A stretch of 64,000 nucleotides of DNA from Bifidobacterium tibiigranuli (GCF_009371885.1 NZ_QLZA01000003.1:1-64000); one strand, 5' to 3'; positions 35,377 to 46,342 are shown, counted from the stretch's first letter. Translations and numbers: made by a program. Notes: generated by a model not told the origin, from the letters alone.

Positions 35377-35754
35377 CTACTTGGTGGCCTTCTTCTTCCC
35401 TGCAACCGTGCGCTTCGGGCCCTTGCGGGTACGGGCGTTGGTCTTGGTGCGCTGACCGCGCACAGGGAGTCCCCTACGATGACGCTGGCCTTGGTAGCAA
35501 TTGATTTGAATCTTGCGACGGATATCCGCATCGACCTCGCGACGCAGATCACCTTCGATCTTGTAGTTGGACTCAAGATAGTCGCGCAGCGTAATCAGCT
35601 GCTCATCCGTCAAATCCTTCACGCGCGTATCGGGACTGATCTCCGTCGCGGCGAGGGTTTCCTTCGCACGAGTGCGGCCTACACCAAAGATATAGGTGAG
35701 GGCGATCTCGATGCGCTTCTCATTGGGGATGTCGACTCCGGCAAGACGTGCCAT
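35377..35754 (-). CDS. rpsM: 30S ribosomal protein S13
   Basis: 125 residues from ATG 35754 ([19 protein letters not shown]). Sits in the 30S head and contacts P-site tRNA through its Lys/Arg-rich tail ([20 protein letters not shown]). 132 bases after rpmJ; the gap holds a 7-bp hairpin at 35832-35850. Confidence 0.97.
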   Translation of the reverse strand: MARLAGVDIPNEKRIEIALTYIFGVGRTRAKETLAATEISPDTRVKDLTDEQLITLRDYLESNYKIEGDLRREVDADIRRKIQINCYQGQRHRRGLPVRGQRTKTNARTRKGPKRTVAGKKKATK

Positions 35755-35831
35755 TGCGATTCCTTCTGTTTTCCGCAGGTCTTGCACCAAGTCATCCGGA
35801 TATCCGGCCCGAGCCTGCGAGCTCGGGGTTC

Positions 35832-35850
35832 AGCACTTCGAGAGTGCTGC
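35832..35850 (-). other. Small hairpin between rpmJ and rpsM
   Basis: CAGCACT / AGTGCTG, loop TCGAG, no T-run. Perhaps part of an S4-type translational control site of the alpha operon; not proven. Confidence 0.4.
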
Positions 35851-35886
35851 GACTTAGCGTATTATTTTAGTTGTCGCTGGGATTGC

Positions 35887-36000
35887 TCAGCCTTGACGCT
35901 GCTTATGGCGCGGGTTGGAGCAGATCACCATGACGCGACCGTGACGACGGATCACGCGGCAATTCTCGCAGATCTTCTTCACGCTAGGGCTGACCTTCAT
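35887..36000 (-). CDS. rpmJ: 50S ribosomal protein L36 (zinc form)
   Basis: 37 residues, [20 protein letters not shown] and so on. C11, C14, C27 and H32 form the zinc site (C+ form). Smallest protein of the large subunit. 36 bases after infA. Confidence 0.97.
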   Translation of the reverse strand: MKVSPSVKKICENCRVIRRHGRVMVICSNPRHKQRQG

Positions 36001-36036
36001 GGTTTTCCTTTTGCTGTGTACAGTTACTGTGTACAG

Positions 36037-36255
36037 TTACTTGTAACGGTACGTAATACGACCGCGGTTGAGATCATACGGGCTCATTTCCAAAACCACA
36101 CGATCCTGCGGCAGAATGCGAATGTAGTTCTTCCGCATCTTGCCTGAGATGGTGGCGAGCACGATATGCTTGTTCTCGAGTTCGACGCGAAACATCGCGT
36201 TCGGCAGTGCCTCCACTACCTGTCCTTCGACTTCAATCACACCGTCTTTTGCCAT
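36037..36255 (-). CDS. infA: Translation initiation factor IF-1
   Basis: 72 residues from [20 protein letters not shown], the exact family length. S1-like OB fold; binds the 30S A site. 148 bases after adk, with a terminator between, so infA likely has its own promoter. Confidence 0.97.
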   Translation of the reverse strand: MAKDGVIEVEGQVVEALPNAMFRVELENKHIVLATISGKMRKNYIRILPQDRVVLEMSPYDLNRGRITYRYK

Positions 36256-36327
36256 GAGCCTCAATCCGTTCCTTGGCCTGCTTACTTATGGGTGTTGCGA
36301 AAACACACCAAGCTCAAAGCATACAGC

Positions 36328-36372
36328 AAAACGGGAGACATGGCACGCCGGGCGTGTCGTGTCTCCCGTTTT
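36328..36372 (-). terminator. Terminator between adk and infA
   Basis: Stem AAAACGGGAGACA / TGTCTCCCGTTTT with an inner GGCACGC/GCGTGTC stem, followed by TTTT on the minus strand. Confidence 0.85.
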
Positions 36373-36403
36373 GTGGTTTGCTATGCTATAAAGCCGCTGT
36401 CAA

Positions 36404-36964
36404 TCAGCCAAGCAGCTCAACGATCTTGGCGTTGATTTCCTTGATGTCGCCGACGCCGTTGACCGTGACCAGCTGCTTGCGGCTCCTGTAGATATCGATC
36501 AGCGGCGCGGTTTCGCGCTCGTAGATCGCCAGTCGCTCCGCGATCGCCTCGGGGGTGTCGTCGGCGCGGCCCTCCTGCTCGGCGCGCTTGCTCATGCGCT
36601 CCATAAGCACATCGTGGTCGGCTTCGAGCGCGACCGCATAGTCGAGCGGAGTGCCGAGCGCTTCCAGCATCTCGTCAAGCGCCTGCACCTGGGCGGCGTT
36701 GCGCGGGTAGCCGTCGAGGATCCAGCCGTTCTTGACGTCATCCTGCGCCAGGCGGTCCTTGACGATGCGGTTGGTCACCTCGTCGGGCACCAGCTCGCCC
36801 TTGTCCGTGTAGGACTGGGCTTCCTTGCCGAGCGCGGTCTGGTTCTTGATGTTGTAGCGGAAGATATCGCCGGTGGAGATCGCCGGGATGCCGTAATGCT
36901 CGCTCAGCAGCGCGGCCTGAGTGCCTTTGCCCACGCCTTGCGGGCCCATGATCAGCAGTCGCAT
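36404..36964 (-). CDS. adk: Adenylate kinase (short form)
   Basis: 186 residues from MRLLIMGPQGVGKGTQAA. P-loop GPQGVGKGT, NMP site STGDIFRYN, and DGYPRNAAQVQAL. The LID region is short and has no zinc cysteines, as in the actinobacterial short class. Interconverts AMP, ADP and ATP. 140 bases after secY; the gap holds three GCTTGTAAT repeats. Confidence 0.97.
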   Translation of the reverse strand: MRLLIMGPQGVGKGTQAALLSEHYGIPAISTGDIFRYNIKNQTALGKEAQSYTDKGELVPDEVTNRIVKDRLAQDDVKNGWILDGYPRNAAQVQALDEMLEALGTPLDYAVALEADHDVLMERMSKRAEQEGRADDTPEAIAERLAIYERETAPLIDIYRSRKQLVTVNGVGDIKEINAKIVELLG

Positions 36965-37104
36965 ATCATATCCTTTGCTTGATGTGGTTCTTGTCATGCT
37001 TGTAATGCTTGTAACGCTTGTAATGTCTGTCGTTACGGACGGGGGCCGTTACGAACGCCGGTTCGCCACAGCCAAAGCCGCAGCGAACCGGCGCATCGTG
37101 CAGG

Positions 37105-38436
37105 TCAGCCCTCTTTGTGGTCGGTGCCTTCGAAGAGGAATCCGGTGTATTGGAACTGCTCGGTCTGCGCCTTCGCCTGGCGCAGCGTATCGAGGCCCAC
37201 GCCGGCGATAATCAGAATCGTCGTGCCGCCGAAGGGCAGCTTGGCATTAAGCTTAAGCGCCATGATCAGCACCGTCGGAATCAGCGCCACGAAGAGCAGG
37301 TAGACGGCGCCGACCGTATTGAGCCGGTTCATCACGTAGCTCAGGTAGCGGCTGGTCGCGCTGCCGGCGCGGATGCCGGGGATGAATCCGCCGTACTGCT
37401 TCATATTGTCGGCGGTCTCGTCCGGGTTGAAGGTGATCGCGGTGTAGAAGAAGCAGAAGAAGACGATCATAAGCGAGTACAGGCCGATGTACCACACGGA
37501 AGTGGTGTTGGCCAGATTGGCATTGATCCACTTGACCCAGGACTGGTCCTTGCCGAACTGCGCGATCAGCGTCGGGATGGCGAGAATCGAGGAGGCAAAG
37601 ATCGGCGGGATGACGCCGCTCATGTTGATCTTCAGCGGCAGGTAGGTCGAGGAGCCGCCGTACATCTTGCGCCCGATCATGCGCCGGGTGTACTGCACCG
37701 GGATGCGGCGCTGGCACAGCTCCACGAAGTCCACGAAGATGAGGATGACCAGCAGCACTGCGGTGACGATGCCGAACTTGGCCCAGTCGCCGTTCTTGCC
37801 GTTGGTGCCCCAGCCGATCTCCCACAGCTGCGGCAGGAAGCCGGAGCAGATGGACATGAAGATAAGCACGGACATGCCCTGCCCGATGCCCTTCTCCGTG
37901 ATGAGCTCGGCCATCCACATGATCAGGCCGGTGCCGCCGGTCATGACCAGCACCATGACGGTCAGGTTCCACACCGAGCCGTCGGGGATGACCTGCGAGC
38001 ACTGGTAGTTGAACAGCGCGCCGGAGCGTGCGGTGACCAGAATCGTGGTGGACTGCAGGATGGCAAGGCCGATGGTCAAGTAACGCGTGTACTGGGTGAG
38101 CTTCGCCTCGCCGGACTGGCCTTCCTTGTGCAGCGCCTCGAAGCGCGGGATGACGACGCGCAGCAGCTGAATCACGATAGATGCAGTGATGTAGGGCATC
38201 ACGCCAAGGGCGAAGATCGACAGCTGCAGCATCGCGCCGCCGGAGAACAGATTCACCAGGCCGATGAAGTTCTCCTGGTTCGAGGACAGCGTGGAGACGC
38301 ACTGGCGCACCACTTTGTAATCCACTCCCGGCGTGGGGATGAACGAACCGATGCGGTAGATGATGATCATGCCAAAGACGAACAGGATCTTGTTCCTGAG
38401 CTCCTTGGTTTTGAAGGCCTGGATTAACGTCCTCAC
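37105..38436 (-). CDS. secY: Preprotein translocase subunit SecY
   Basis: 443 residues from GTG 38436 (VRTLIQAFKTKELRNKILFV), GGAAGG nine bases upstream. Ten membrane segments; forms the protein-conducting channel with SecE/G. Conserved GSFIPTPGVD and GMSVLIFMSICSGFLP regions visible. 194 bases after rplO with a strong terminator between, so secY-adk probably has a separate promoter. Confidence 0.97.
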   Translation of the reverse strand: MRTLIQAFKTKELRNKILFVFGMIIIYRIGSFIPTPGVDYKVVRQCVSTLSSNQENFIGLVNLFSGGAMLQLSIFALGVMPYITASIVIQLLRVVIPRFEALHKEGQSGEAKLTQYTRYLTIGLAILQSTTILVTARSGALFNYQCSQVIPDGSVWNLTVMVLVMTGGTGLIMWMAELITEKGIGQGMSVLIFMSICSGFLPQLWEIGWGTNGKNGDWAKFGIVTAVLLVILIFVDFVELCQRRIPVQYTRRMIGRKMYGGSSTYLPLKINMSGVIPPIFASSILAIPTLIAQFGKDQSWVKWINANLANTTSVWYIGLYSLMIVFFCFFYTAITFNPDETADNMKQYGGFIPGIRAGSATSRYLSYVMNRLNTVGAVYLLFVALIPTVLIMALKLNAKLPFGGTTILIIAGVGLDTLRQAKAQTEQFQYTGFLFEGTDHKEG

Positions 38437-38556
38437 CTGGGGTTTCCTTCCCTGTATCGTGCGCAGCTTACGCACCCATGCAAACAGACTCTAATCGGCG
38501 AGTCTAGCGTAGAGCATCTACGAAAGACGCATGCCTAGCCAAGGCGTGGCAAAAAC

Positions 38557-38597
38557 GGATATGGCCCTCCCCGCGCAATGCGGGGAGGGCCATATCC
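38557..38597 (-). terminator. Strong intrinsic terminator after rplO
   Basis: Perfect 18-bp stem, GGATATGGCCCTCCCCGC and its complement, loop GCAAT, followed on the minus strand by GTTTTTGCC. Confidence 0.9.
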
Positions 38598-38630
38598 TTT
38601 GCTTCATATCAAGCATATCCCCAGAGGCAC

Positions 38631-39089
38631 TCAGTCCTCGGAGATGGAACCGCCTGCGGCTTCGATCTTGGCTTTGGCCGAGGCCGATGCCTTGACGCCC
38701 TTGAGCGTGAAGGAGGCTTCGGTCTCACCGTCGCCGAGCACCTTGACCGGGTAGCCGGAGCGCACAGCGCCCTTGGCGATCAGGTCTTCGACGCTCACTT
38801 CGCCGCCCTTGGGGAAGAGCTCGGCAAGCGTCGCGATGTTGACGACCTGGAACTCCTTCTTGAAGGGGCTCTTAAAGCCACGCAGCTTCGGCAGGCGCAT
38901 GTACAGCGGCAACTGGCCGCCTTCAAAGCCCATCCGAACCTGATAGCGCTTCTTCGTGCCCTTGTCTCCACGGCCCGAGGTCTTGCCCTTGGAGCCTTCG
39001 CCTCGGCCCACACGAATGCGGTCCTTCTTGGCGCCGGGAGCAGGGTGCAGATCATGCATCTGCAGGATGCCATTTTCTTCGTTTGCCAT
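38631..39089 (-). CDS. rplO: 50S ribosomal protein L15
   Basis: 152 residues. Glycine/arginine-rich N-terminus [20 protein letters not shown] and the [14 protein letters not shown] motif. Last gene of the spc operon before a strong terminator; two bases after rpmD. Confidence 0.97.
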   Translation of the reverse strand: MANEENGILQMHDLHPAPGAKKDRIRVGRGEGSKGKTSGRGDKGTKKRYQVRMGFEGGQLPLYMRLPKLRGFKSPFKKEFQVVNIATLAELFPKGGEVSVEDLIAKGAVRSGYPVKVLGDGETEASFTLKGVKASASAKAKIEAAGGSISED

Positions 39090-39091
39090 AA

Positions 39092-39274
39092 TCAGTCGAC
39101 CTCCTCGACGGTGACCAGGTGACGCACGGCGTGCACCAGACCACGATTGGCGGGCGAATCCTCACGGACGACGCTCTGGCCGATCTTGTGAAGACCGAGG
39201 GTCCTGACCGTCTCGCGCTGTGCGGGCTTCCTGTTAACCAGGCCGTGCACGAGAGTGATCTTAAGCTGAGCCAT
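39092..39274 (-). CDS. rpmD: 50S ribosomal protein L30
   Basis: 60 residues from ATG 39274 ([20 protein letters not shown]). TLGLHKIGQ is the conserved core. Overlaps the rpsE stop by one base (TGATG), so translation is coupled. Confidence 0.97.
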   Translation of the reverse strand: MAQLKITLVHGLVNRKPAQRETVRTLGLHKIGQSVVREDSPANRGLVHAVRHLVTVEEVD

Positions 39275-40077
39275 CACTCACCATCCTTTGCTTCGGAGGC
39301 GGCCTTCTTGGCCTGAGCCTCTTCACGGGCCTTGCGAGCCTCGGCGATGCCGGCCGCACGAGCGCGCAGCATGGCATCGGGAGCCACTTCCTCGAGGGCG
39401 ACGCCACGACGTGCGGCGATCTCCTCGGGCTCCTCAAGGTTCTTCAAGGCGTCCACGGTGGCACGCACGACGTTCACCGCCGTGGTGGAACCCATCGACT
39501 TGGTGAGGATGTCGGAGATGCCAGCGCACTCCATGACGGCGCGCACCGGGCCGCCGGCGATAACGCCGGTGCCGGGGGCCGCAGGACGCAGCAGGACCGT
39601 GCCCGCAGCGTCATGGCCGATCACCGGATGGGTGACCGTGCCGCGAACGCGCGGAACGTTGAACATATGCTTCTTGGCGTCAAGCTGGCCCTTGGCGATG
39701 GCCGCAGGGACCTCGCGGGACTTGCCGTAGCCAACGCCGACCGTGCCGTTGCCGTCGCCTACCACCACGAGGGCGGCGAAGCTGAAGGTACGTCCACCCT
39801 TATGGGTTTTGGACACACGGTTGATGGTCACCACGCGGTCGAGCAGCTCGTCGCCGCGATTCTCCTCGCGACGGCCGCCACGGCCTCCACGACGACCATC
39901 CCCGCGGCCTTCGCCACGGCGACCGTCACCGCGCTGGCCTTCGCCGCGCTGGCCACGACGGCCGTCACGGGAATCCCCGTGCTGGTCGCTGCTGCCTTGG
40001 GCGGAGCCTTGGGTGTTCTGCGTATCTTGCGCCACTTGAGTTTCCTTATCGTTGACGCGTACAGTGTTGTCACTCAC
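39274..40077 (-). CDS. rpsE: 30S ribosomal protein S5 with long N-terminal extension
   Basis: 267 residues; the conserved S5 core starts near residue 71 ([20 protein letters not shown]), so about 70 extra residues precede it, Gln/Asp/Arg/Gly-rich with [24 protein letters not shown] repeats, probably disordered. S5 affects fidelity and translocation. Overlaps rplR by four bases and rpmD by one. ATG 40077 is the only start that matches the rplR coupling. Confidence 0.95.
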   Translation of the reverse strand: MSDNTVRVNDKETQVAQDTQNTQGSAQGSSDQHGDSRDGRRGQRGEGQRGDGRRGEGRGDGRRGGRGGRREENRGDELLDRVVTINRVSKTHKGGRTFSFAALVVVGDGNGTVGVGYGKSREVPAAIAKGQLDAKKHMFNVPRVRGTVTHPVIGHDAAGTVLLRPAAPGTGVIAGGPVRAVMECAGISDILTKSMGSTTAVNVVRATVDALKNLEEPEEIAARRGVALEEVAPDAMLRARAAGIAEARKAREEAQAKKAASEAKDGE

Positions 40078-40445
40078 AGTGCCAGACCTCCCTCGCGGGC
40101 GCCGTCTGCAACGGCTGCGACGCGACCATGGTACTTGTTGCCGCCGCGGTCGAAGACGACCTCGGTGATGCCAGCGGCCTTCGCCTTCGCGGCGATCAGC
40201 TCGCCGACCTTCTTGGCGGCTTCGGACTTGGTGCCCTCGAAATCGCTGAAGTCAGACTGCAGCGTGGAGACGCTCGCCAGGGTCATGCCCTTGGTGTCGT
40301 CCACGATCTGAGCGACCATGTGGCGGTTCGAACGGGTGACCACGAGACGCGGACGCTCGGCGGTGCCGGAGATGTGCTTACGCAGGCGGGCGTGGCGACG
40401 AAGTCGTGCGACGTACTTGCCCTTGCCGTAAATCTTCACGCTCAT
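40074..40445 (-). CDS. rplR: 50S ribosomal protein L18
   Basis: 123 residues. [20 protein letters not shown] at the N-terminus binds 5S rRNA. ATGA-type overlap with rpsE; one base after rplF. Confidence 0.97.
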   Translation of the reverse strand: MSVKIYGKGKYVARLRRHARLRKHISGTAERPRLVVTRSNRHMVAQIVDDTKGMTLASVSTLQSDFSDFEGTKSEAAKKVGELIAAKAKAAGITEVVFDRGGNKYHGRVAAVADGAREGGLAL

Positions 40446-40446
40446 A

Positions 40447-40986
40447 TCACTTACCAGCCTTTCCAGCCTTGCGAAGGATGTGCTCGTCGCTGTACTTGAT
40501 GCCCTTGCCCTTGTAGGGTTCCGGCGCGCGCAGCTTGCGGATGTTCGCCGCAGCCTGGCCGACGACCTGCTTGTCGGTGCCCTTCACGATGACCTGGTTG
40601 GCGTTCGGCAGTTCGAATTCGATGCCTTCCGGCGGCTGCACGGTAATGGTGTGCGAGTAGCCGAGCGAGAACTCGATGCCCTTGCCCTTCATCTGCGCGC
40701 GGTAGCCCGTGCCGATGATGTCAAGCGTCTTGGTGTACCCGTCGTGCACGCCCTTGACCATCGAAGCGATGATCGAACGGCTCAGACCGTGGTATGCACG
40801 GGTCTGGCGCTCGTCGTCGGCCGCAGTCAGGATGACTTCGGAGCCTTCGAGAGCAGCGGTGATGCCTTCGGGAATCGTGTAGGAGTCAGAGCCCTTGGAG
40901 CCCTTGACGGAGAAGTTCTGTCCCTCGATGGAGACCTCCACGCCTGCCGGGATGGCGACGGGGAGCTTGCCAATATGCGATGCCAT
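40447..40986 (-). CDS. rplF: 50S ribosomal protein L6
   Basis: 179 residues, two L6 repeats. The C-terminal motif [16 protein letters not shown] is the family signature. Near the sarcin-ricin loop. 16 bases after rpsH. Confidence 0.97.
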   Translation of the reverse strand: MASHIGKLPVAIPAGVEVSIEGQNFSVKGSKGSDSYTIPEGITAALEGSEVILTAADDERQTRAYHGLSRSIIASMVKGVHDGYTKTLDIIGTGYRAQMKGKGIEFSLGYSHTITVQPPEGIEFELPNANQVIVKGTDKQVVGQAAANIRKLRAPEPYKGKGIKYSDEHILRKAGKAGK

Positions 40987-41002
40987 GTTCAGCTCTCCTT
41001 TC

Positions 41003-41401
41003 TCACCACACGTAGGCGACGATTTCGCCGCCGATGCCCCGGTCGAGGCATTCCTTCTGAGTCAGCAATCCCGAGCTGGTCGAGATGATGGCGATGCCGA
41101 GTCCGCCCAAAGGCATGGGCAGGGAGTCCGACTTCGCGTAACGGCGCAGTCCCGGCTTCGAGATGCGCTTGATGCCTTGCAGGGAGCGCTCCCCGGTCGG
41201 GCCGTACTTAAGGGCGATCTCCAAGGTCTGGCCGACCTTGGCTTCCTTCGCCGAGAAATCCTTGATGTAGCCTTCGCGCCTGAGGATTTCGGCGATATTC
41301 GCCTTGAACTTGGAGTACGGCATGTCCACGGTTTCGTGTTTTGCCGCACTCGCATTACGCAGACGCGTAAGCATGTCTGCGATGGGATCTGTCATTGTCA
41401 T
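41003..41401 (-). CDS. rpsH: 30S ribosomal protein S8
   Basis: 132 residues. [19 protein letters not shown] and [20 protein letters not shown] are family signatures. Key 16S binding protein and, in E. coli, the repressor of the spc operon. 94 bases after rpsZ. Confidence 0.97.
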   Translation of the reverse strand: MTMTDPIADMLTRLRNASAAKHETVDMPYSKFKANIAEILRREGYIKDFSAKEAKVGQTLEIALKYGPTGERSLQGIKRISKPGLRRYAKSDSLPMPLGGLGIAIISTSSGLLTQKECLDRGIGGEIVAYVW

Positions 41402-41495
41402 TGTGGGCGTACGCCCTTTCTCGCCGTGGTTTCCGCCGGTTCTCCGCTGCGCATAAAGCGCAGCGTCGCTCCGGACGGACCTTCAGCGTCGATGT

Positions 41496-41681
41496 TTACC
41501 AACTGGACTTCGTAACTCCGGGCAGCTCGCCACGGTGTGCCTTCTCGCGAAGGCAGATGCGGCACAGGCCGAATTTGCGGTACACGGAATGGGGACGCCC
41601 GCAAACCTGGCAGCGGGTGTAGCCGCGCACCTTGAACTTGGGGCTCGCGGCCGCCTTGTTCTTAAGAGCGGTTTTTGCCAT
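41496..41681 (-). CDS. rpsZ: 30S ribosomal protein S14 type Z (zinc form)
   Basis: 61 residues with CQVCGRP and CRICLRE zinc motifs, the short C+ form. Head of 30S, one base after rplE. Confidence 0.97.
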   Translation of the reverse strand: MAKTALKNKAAASPKFKVRGYTRCQVCGRPHSVYRKFGLCRICLREKAHRGELPGVTKSSW

Positions 41682-41682
41682 A

Positions 41683-42255
41683 TCAGTTCTCCTTGAAGGG
41701 GAAGCCCAGGTGCTTCAGCAGCGCGCTTGCTTCCTTGTCGTCCTTGGTGCTGGTCACCACGGTGATGTCCATGCCACGCTGGTGGTCGATGGAATCGGGA
41801 TCGATCTCATGGAACATGGACTGCTCGGTGAGGCCGAAGTTGTAGTTTCCCTGGCCATCGAACTGCTTGCCGTTGATGCCGCGGAAATCGCGGATGCGGG
41901 GCAGGGCGAGGGTCAGCAGACGATCGAGGAACTCCCACATGCGGTCGCCGCGAAGCGTCACATAGGCGCCGATGGCCTGGCCCTCACGCAGATGGAACTG
42001 CGCGACGGACTTCTTGGCCTTGGTGACCTTGGGCTTCTGGCCGGTGATCAGCGTGAGATCCTTGACGGCGCCTTCGATGAGCTTGGAGTCGCGAGCCGCG
42101 GCGCCGACGCCCATGGAGACGACGATCTTCTTCAGACGAGCGATCTGCATGGGGTTGGAGTGGTTGAACTCCTTCTCCATCTCGGCGATGATCTCGTCGT
42201 TGTACTTCTGCTTCAGACGCGGAGTCGCTGAGGCTTCAACTGCTGTGGCGCTCAT
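41683..42255 (-). CDS. rplE: 50S ribosomal protein L5
   Basis: 190 residues, binds 5S rRNA and contacts P-site t[23 protein letters not shown] and [20 protein letters not shown] visible. Overlaps rplX by four bases. Confidence 0.97.
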   Translation of the reverse strand: MSATAVEASATPRLKQKYNDEIIAEMEKEFNHSNPMQIARLKKIVVSMGVGAAARDSKLIEGAVKDLTLITGQKPKVTKAKKSVAQFHLREGQAIGAYVTLRGDRMWEFLDRLLTLALPRIRDFRGINGKQFDGQGNYNFGLTEQSMFHEIDPDSIDHQRGMDITVVTSTKDDKEASALLKHLGFPFKEN

Positions 42256-42587
42256 GCCAGCTCCTTTCCAGACTTCTTGGCGACGCGGGTGCGCACGACC
42301 TTGACCTTGCCTTCACGCGCCTCTTCATTGACCGCGACGCCCACGCGAGTGGGCTCCTTGGTCTCGGGGTCGATCAGCATCACATTGGAGCGATGGATCG
42401 GTGCCTCGACGGAGACGATGCCGGCCTGCTGGCCCTGCTGCGTGGCGCGCACGTGCTTCTTGACGATTTGCACGCCTTCGACGATCAGACGGTCGTTGGA
42501 CAGCACGCTGGTGACGGTGCCTTCCTTGCCGCGGTCCTTGCCGCGGATGACCTTGACCTGATCGCCGGACTTGATCTTGGCTACCAT
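42252..42587 (-). CDS. rplX: 50S ribosomal protein L24
   Basis: 111 residues; KOW motif [20 protein letters not shown] at the N-terminus. Initiates 50S assembly. One base after rplN. Confidence 0.97.
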   Translation of the reverse strand: MVAKIKSGDQVKVIRGKDRGKEGTVTSVLSNDRLIVEGVQIVKKHVRATQQGQQAGIVSVEAPIHRSNVMLIDPETKEPTRVGVAVNEEAREGKVKVVRTRVAKKSGKELA

Positions 42588-42588
42588 C

Positions 42589-42957
42589 TCAGATCACCTC
42601 CGGGGCGAGGGACACGATCCTCATGAAGCGCTTGTCGCGCAGTTCACGACCGACCGGTCCGAAGATACGAGTGCCCTTGGGTTCACGGCCAGAGCCGAGA
42701 ATGACGGCGGCGTTCTCGTCGAACTTGATGTAGGAGCCGTCGGTGCGACGGTGCTCCTTGACAGTGCGGACGACGACGGCCTTGACCACGTCGCCCTTCT
42801 TGACCGACCCGCCAGGGATCGCATCCTTGACGGAGGCGACGATCACGTCGCCAATGCCGGCATAGCGTCGCTTCGACCCGCCGAGCACGCGGATGGCCAA
42901 GATCTCCTTGGCACCCGTGTTGTCGGCGACATGAAGCCGCGTTTCCTGCTGAATCAT
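42589..42957 (-). CDS. rplN: 50S ribosomal protein L14
   Basis: 122 residues, [20 protein letters not shown]. Contacts 16S rRNA at bridge B8. First after a 71-base gap from rpsQ, the classical S10/spc operon boundary. Confidence 0.97.
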   Translation of the reverse strand: MIQQETRLHVADNTGAKEILAIRVLGGSKRRYAGIGDVIVASVKDAIPGGSVKKGDVVKAVVVRTVKEHRRTDGSYIKFDENAAVILGSGREPKGTRIFGPVGRELRDKRFMRIVSLAPEVI

Positions 42958-43028
42958 TGATTCTCCTTAGCCGAGCTGGTTCTCCCCGAGCACCCTTGCA
43001 GGTGTCTCGCGGAGCCTTGCCGAACTTG

Positions 43029-43295
43029 TTACTTGGCGCGCTCGACGATTGATTCGACGCGCCAACGCTTGGTCTTGCTCAGAGGCCGAGTTTCCATGAT
43101 ACTCACGAGGTCGCCAACGTGGGCGTCGTTGTGTTCGTCATGGGCTTTGACCGTACGGGTAGTACGCACGACCTTGCCGTACAGGGGGTGGGTCGAACGC
43201 TGCTCGAGCTCGACGGTGACCGTCTTGTCCATAGCGTCGGACACGACATAGCCGCTACGAGTCTTGCGGAAGTTGCGCTCTTGCTTTTCAGCCAT
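43029..43295 (-). CDS. rpsQ: 30S ribosomal protein S17
   Basis: 88 residues, OB fold. [20 protein letters not shown] and [20 protein letters not shown] are characteristic. Two bases after rpmC; last gene of the S10 operon. Confidence 0.97.
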   Translation of the reverse strand: MAEKQERNFRKTRSGYVVSDAMDKTVTVELEQRSTHPLYGKVVRTTRTVKAHDEHNDAHVGDLVSIMETRPLSKTKRWRVESIVERAK

Positions 43296-43297
43296 GC

Positions 43298-43555
43298 TTA
43301 CTTCTCCTCGGTCTTGGTTTCGCTTGCCTCAGGAGCCTGGCTGATGCCCAGCTCGCGTTCGCGCAGGACGGTGTACATCCTGGCGACATCGCGCTTGACG
43401 GCCTTGAGACGAGCGGAGTTGTCGAGCTGGCCCGTGGCGTTCTGGAAGCGCAGGTTGAACAGCTCTTCCTTGGACTTCTTGAGGAAGCCCTCGATCTCGT
43501 CATTGGTCTTCTCGTTGAGATTCTTGATGGTGTAGTCTGCAGTTCCGACTGACAT
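43298..43555 (-). CDS. rpmC: 50S ribosomal protein L29
   Basis: 85 residues; [20 protein letters not shown] is the conserved helix pair, near the exit tunnel. A Glu/Lys C-terminal tail ([10 protein letters not shown]) extends the core. Overlaps the rplP stop by one base. Confidence 0.97.
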   Translation of the reverse strand: MSVGTADYTIKNLNEKTNDEIEGFLKKSKEELFNLRFQNATGQLDNSARLKAVKRDVARMYTVLRERELGISQAPEASETKTEEK

Positions 43556-43974
43556 CAGATGTCACCGCCTTCGCGAGCAATAATACGGCACTTCATCGGG
43601 AGCTTGTCGATCGCGCGGCGCAGGGCCTCGTGAGCGATGTCCTCGGTAACGCCGCCGATCTCGAACATGACGCGCCCGGGGCGCACGTTGGCGACCCAGA
43701 ACTCCGGCACGCCCTTACCTGAACCCATTCGCGAGCCAAGCGCGTGCTTGGTGAGCGGACGATCAGGGAAGATCGTGATCCACACACGACCGCCACGCTT
43801 GATGTAGCGGGTCATGGCGATACGAGCGGCCTCGATCTGGCGGTTGGTCACGTATGCGGGAGCAAGCGCCTGAATGCCGTAATCGCCGAAGGCGATCTCG
43901 TTGCCGCCCTTGGACATGCCACGGCGGGTCGGACGCTGCTGTTTACGATACTTGGTCCTCTTTGGGATAAGCAT
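43555..43974 (-). CDS. rplP: 50S ribosomal protein L16
   Basis: 139 residues; [20 protein letters not shown] and [20 protein letters not shown] mark the family. Located between A-site tRNA and the 5S region. Five bases after rpsC. Confidence 0.97.
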   Translation of the reverse strand: MLIPKRTKYRKQQRPTRRGMSKGGNEIAFGDYGIQALAPAYVTNRQIEAARIAMTRYIKRGGRVWITIFPDRPLTKHALGSRMGSGKGVPEFWVANVRPGRVMFEIGGVTEDIAHEALRRAIDKLPMKCRIIAREGGDI

Positions 43975-43979
43975 TTAGC

Positions 43980-44804
43980 TCACTCCTTCACTTCTGTAGC
44001 AGGAGCAGCCGCAGCGGCAGGAGCTGCAGCCGGGGCTTCGGTCGCTGGCGCGGCGTCGGTCCTGTGCTGCGAGGCGGGGCGCTGTCCACGGCGCGGGCGG
44101 CGATCGCCACCACGGCGGCCGGGGCGGCTCGCACCCTGCTGGGCCTGCTGCTCTTCGAACTCGTGCTCGGTCATGTCGCCCTTGTAGATCCACACCTTCA
44201 CGCCGATGCGGCCGTAGGTGGTCTTGGCTTCGAAGAAGCCGTAATCAATCAGGGCGCGCAGGGTCTGCAGCGGAACGCGACCCTCGCGGTAGAACTCGGA
44301 ACGGCTCATTTCCGCGCCGCCGAGACGGCCGGAGAGCTTGATACGGATGCCCTTGGCGCCAGCATGCATAGCATCCTGCTGGGCCTTGCGCATCGCGCGG
44401 CGGAAGGTGACGCGGTTGGTCAGCTGCTCGGCAATGCCCTGAGCGACCAGCTGCGCATCGAGCGCGGCGTTCTTCACTTCGAAGATGTTGAGCTGGACCT
44501 GCTTGCCCGTGAGCTTCTCGAGCTTGGCGCGAACGCGCTCGGCTTCAGCTCCGCGGCGGCCGATCACAATGCCCGGACGCGCGGTGTGGATGTCCACACG
44601 CACACGGTCGCGAGTGCGCTCGATAATGATGCGGGAGACTCCCGCACGCTCGAGGTCCTTGCTCATGACCTTGCGGATCTCATCGTCTTCGAGGACGAAA
44701 TCACGGTAGCGTTCGCCGGCCTTGTTGGAATCTGAGAACCACTTGGAACGGTGGTCTTCGGTGATGCCCAGGCGGTATCCGAAGGGATTGATCTTCTGAC
44801 CCAT
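43980..44804 (-). CDS. rpsC: 30S ribosomal protein S3
   Basis: 274 residues. KH domain around [20 protein letters not shown], then the S3 C-terminal domain [22 protein letters not shown]-terminal Arg/Ala/Gln tail (230-274) lengthens it over E. coli S3. mRNA entry site helicase function with S4/S5. Two bases after rplV. Confidence 0.97.
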   Translation of the reverse strand: MGQKINPFGYRLGITEDHRSKWFSDSNKAGERYRDFVLEDDEIRKVMSKDLERAGVSRIIIERTRDRVRVDIHTARPGIVIGRRGAEAERVRAKLEKLTGKQVQLNIFEVKNAALDAQLVAQGIAEQLTNRVTFRRAMRKAQQDAMHAGAKGIRIKLSGRLGGAEMSRSEFYREGRVPLQTLRALIDYGFFEAKTTYGRIGVKVWIYKGDMTEHEFEEQQAQQGASRPGRRGGDRRPRRGQRPASQHRTDAAPATEAPAAAPAAAAAPATEVKE

Positions 44805-44806
44805 CT

Positions 44807-45166
44807 TTAGCGGGCTCCTTCCTTGTTGGCGACAACGACCGTGATATGGCTGGTGCGCTTGTTGATACGAGCGGCCCGGCCCTGTGCACGAGCGCGGAAA
44901 CGCTTGAGCGTCACGCCTTCGTCCACATACGTCTCCGTGATATACAAATCGTTCTCATGGAACGCCTCGCCGGCCTTGTCGGCCTTGACGCGAGCGTTCG
45001 CGATAGCGCTCTCCAGAACCTTGCGCACCGGAGTGGCAGCGTCCTGAGGGGCGAACTTGAGGGTGGTGATGGCCTGTGTCGCCTGCTTGCCTCGGATGAG
45101 GTCGACCATGCGGCGAGCCTTGCGCGGCGTCACGCGTACGTGACGAGCGATTGCTTTAGCTTCCAT
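44807..45166 (-). CDS. rplV: 50S ribosomal protein L22
   Basis: 119 residues; [20 protein letters not shown] and the loop [20 protein letters not shown] that lines the exit tunnel. 16 bases after rpsS. Confidence 0.97.
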   Translation of the reverse strand: MEAKAIARHVRVTPRKARRMVDLIRGKQATQAITTLKFAPQDAATPVRKVLESAIANARVKADKAGEAFHENDLYITETYVDEGVTLKRFRARAQGRAARINKRTSHITVVVANKEGAR

Positions 45167-45182
45167 AAGTCTCTGCTCTCCT

Positions 45183-45461
45183 TTAGCGGCGTGCCTTTTT
45201 GTCGTCCTTCACATGGCCTCGGAAGGTCTTGGTCGGGGCGAATTCACCGAGCTTGTGGCCGACCATGGCCTCGGTGACGAACACCGGGACATGCTTGCGG
45301 CCGTCATGAACGGCGAAGGTGTGCCCGATGAAATCAGGCGTGATCATCGAACGGCGCGACCACGTCTTGATGACGTTGTGCGTGCCCTTCTCATTCTGAA
45401 CGTCGACTTTCTTCTGTAGGTGGGCGTCGACGAAGGGGCCCTTCTTGATGCTTCGAGTCAT
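45183..45461 (-). CDS. rpsS: 30S ribosomal protein S19
   Basis: 92 residues; [19 protein letters not shown] and [20 protein letters not shown]. 30S head. 15 bases after rplB. Confidence 0.97.
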   Translation of the reverse strand: MTRSIKKGPFVDAHLQKKVDVQNEKGTHNVIKTWSRRSMITPDFIGHTFAVHDGRKHVPVFVTEAMVGHKLGEFAPTKTFRGHVKDDKKARR

Positions 45462-45476
45462 CTGCTCGACACTCCC

Positions 45477-46307
45477 TTACTTGCGGTTCTTACCATTCGG
45501 ACGACGACGAACGATCATCTTGTTCGAAGCCTTCTTCGGATGACGCGTGCGGACTTCACCCTTGCCCCATGGCGACACGGGCGGACGACCGCCGCGTGTG
45601 GTGCCACCGTGCGGATGGTCGACGGCGTTCATGGACTCGCCACGGACGATTGGGCGCTTGCCCTTCCAGCGGGCGCGACCGGCCTTGCCGAGCTCCACGT
45701 TGGCGTGATCGGCATTGCCGACCTCACCGACGGTGGCGCGGCAGCGGGCGTCGACGTTGCGGATTTCGCCGGACGGCATGCGCAGCTGAGCGTAGGCTCC
45801 ATCCTTGGCGACCAGCTGGACGCCGGCGCCTGCGGAACGCGCGATCTTCGCGCCGCCCAAGGGGCGCAGCTCGATGGCGTGCACGATGGTACCGGTCGGG
45901 ATATTGCGCAGCGGCAGGTTGTTGCCCGGCTTGATATCGGCCTGGGCGCCCGTCTCGATCGCGTCGCCCTGGCTGATGCCTTCGGGCGCGATGATGTAGC
46001 GCTTCTCGCCGTCGGCATAGTGCAGCAGTGCGATGCGGGCGGAGCGGTTGGGGTCATACTCGATGTGAGCGACCTTGGCCGGCACGCCGTCCTTGTTCCA
46101 GCGCCTGAAGTCGATGAGACGATACTGGCGCTTGTGACCGCCGCCGCGATGGCGGGAGGTCATACGGCCGTAAGAATTGCGTCCGCCGGTTTTGGACAGC
46201 TTGCGAACGAGCGACTTCTCAGGCGTGGAGCGCGTGATCTCGGAGAAATCCGAAACCGAAGCGTTGCGACGGCCCGCAGAGGTCGGCTTATATGTACGGA
46301 TAGCCAT
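45477..46307 (-). CDS. rplB: 50S ribosomal protein L2
   Basis: 276 residues; the central [20 protein letters not shown] motif contains the peptidyl-transferase-region histidine. The most conserved large-subunit protein. 35 bases after rplW. Confidence 0.97.
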   Translation of the reverse strand: MAIRTYKPTSAGRRNASVSDFSEITRSTPEKSLVRKLSKTGGRNSYGRMTSRHRGGGHKRQYRLIDFRRWNKDGVPAKVAHIEYDPNRSARIALLHYADGEKRYIIAPEGISQGDAIETGAQADIKPGNNLPLRNIPTGTIVHAIELRPLGGAKIARSAGAGVQLVAKDGAYAQLRMPSGEIRNVDARCRATVGEVGNADHANVELGKAGRARWKGKRPIVRGESMNAVDHPHGGTTRGGRPPVSPWGKGEVRTRHPKKASNKMIVRRRPNGKNRK

Positions 46308-46342
46308 AATGTAGTTCTTCCTTTGACTTTCTCGGCTAACCT

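Noticed and set aside
37117..38427. 436-codon open frame antisense to secY
   Set aside because: Shadow of secY; no start signal and no family features.
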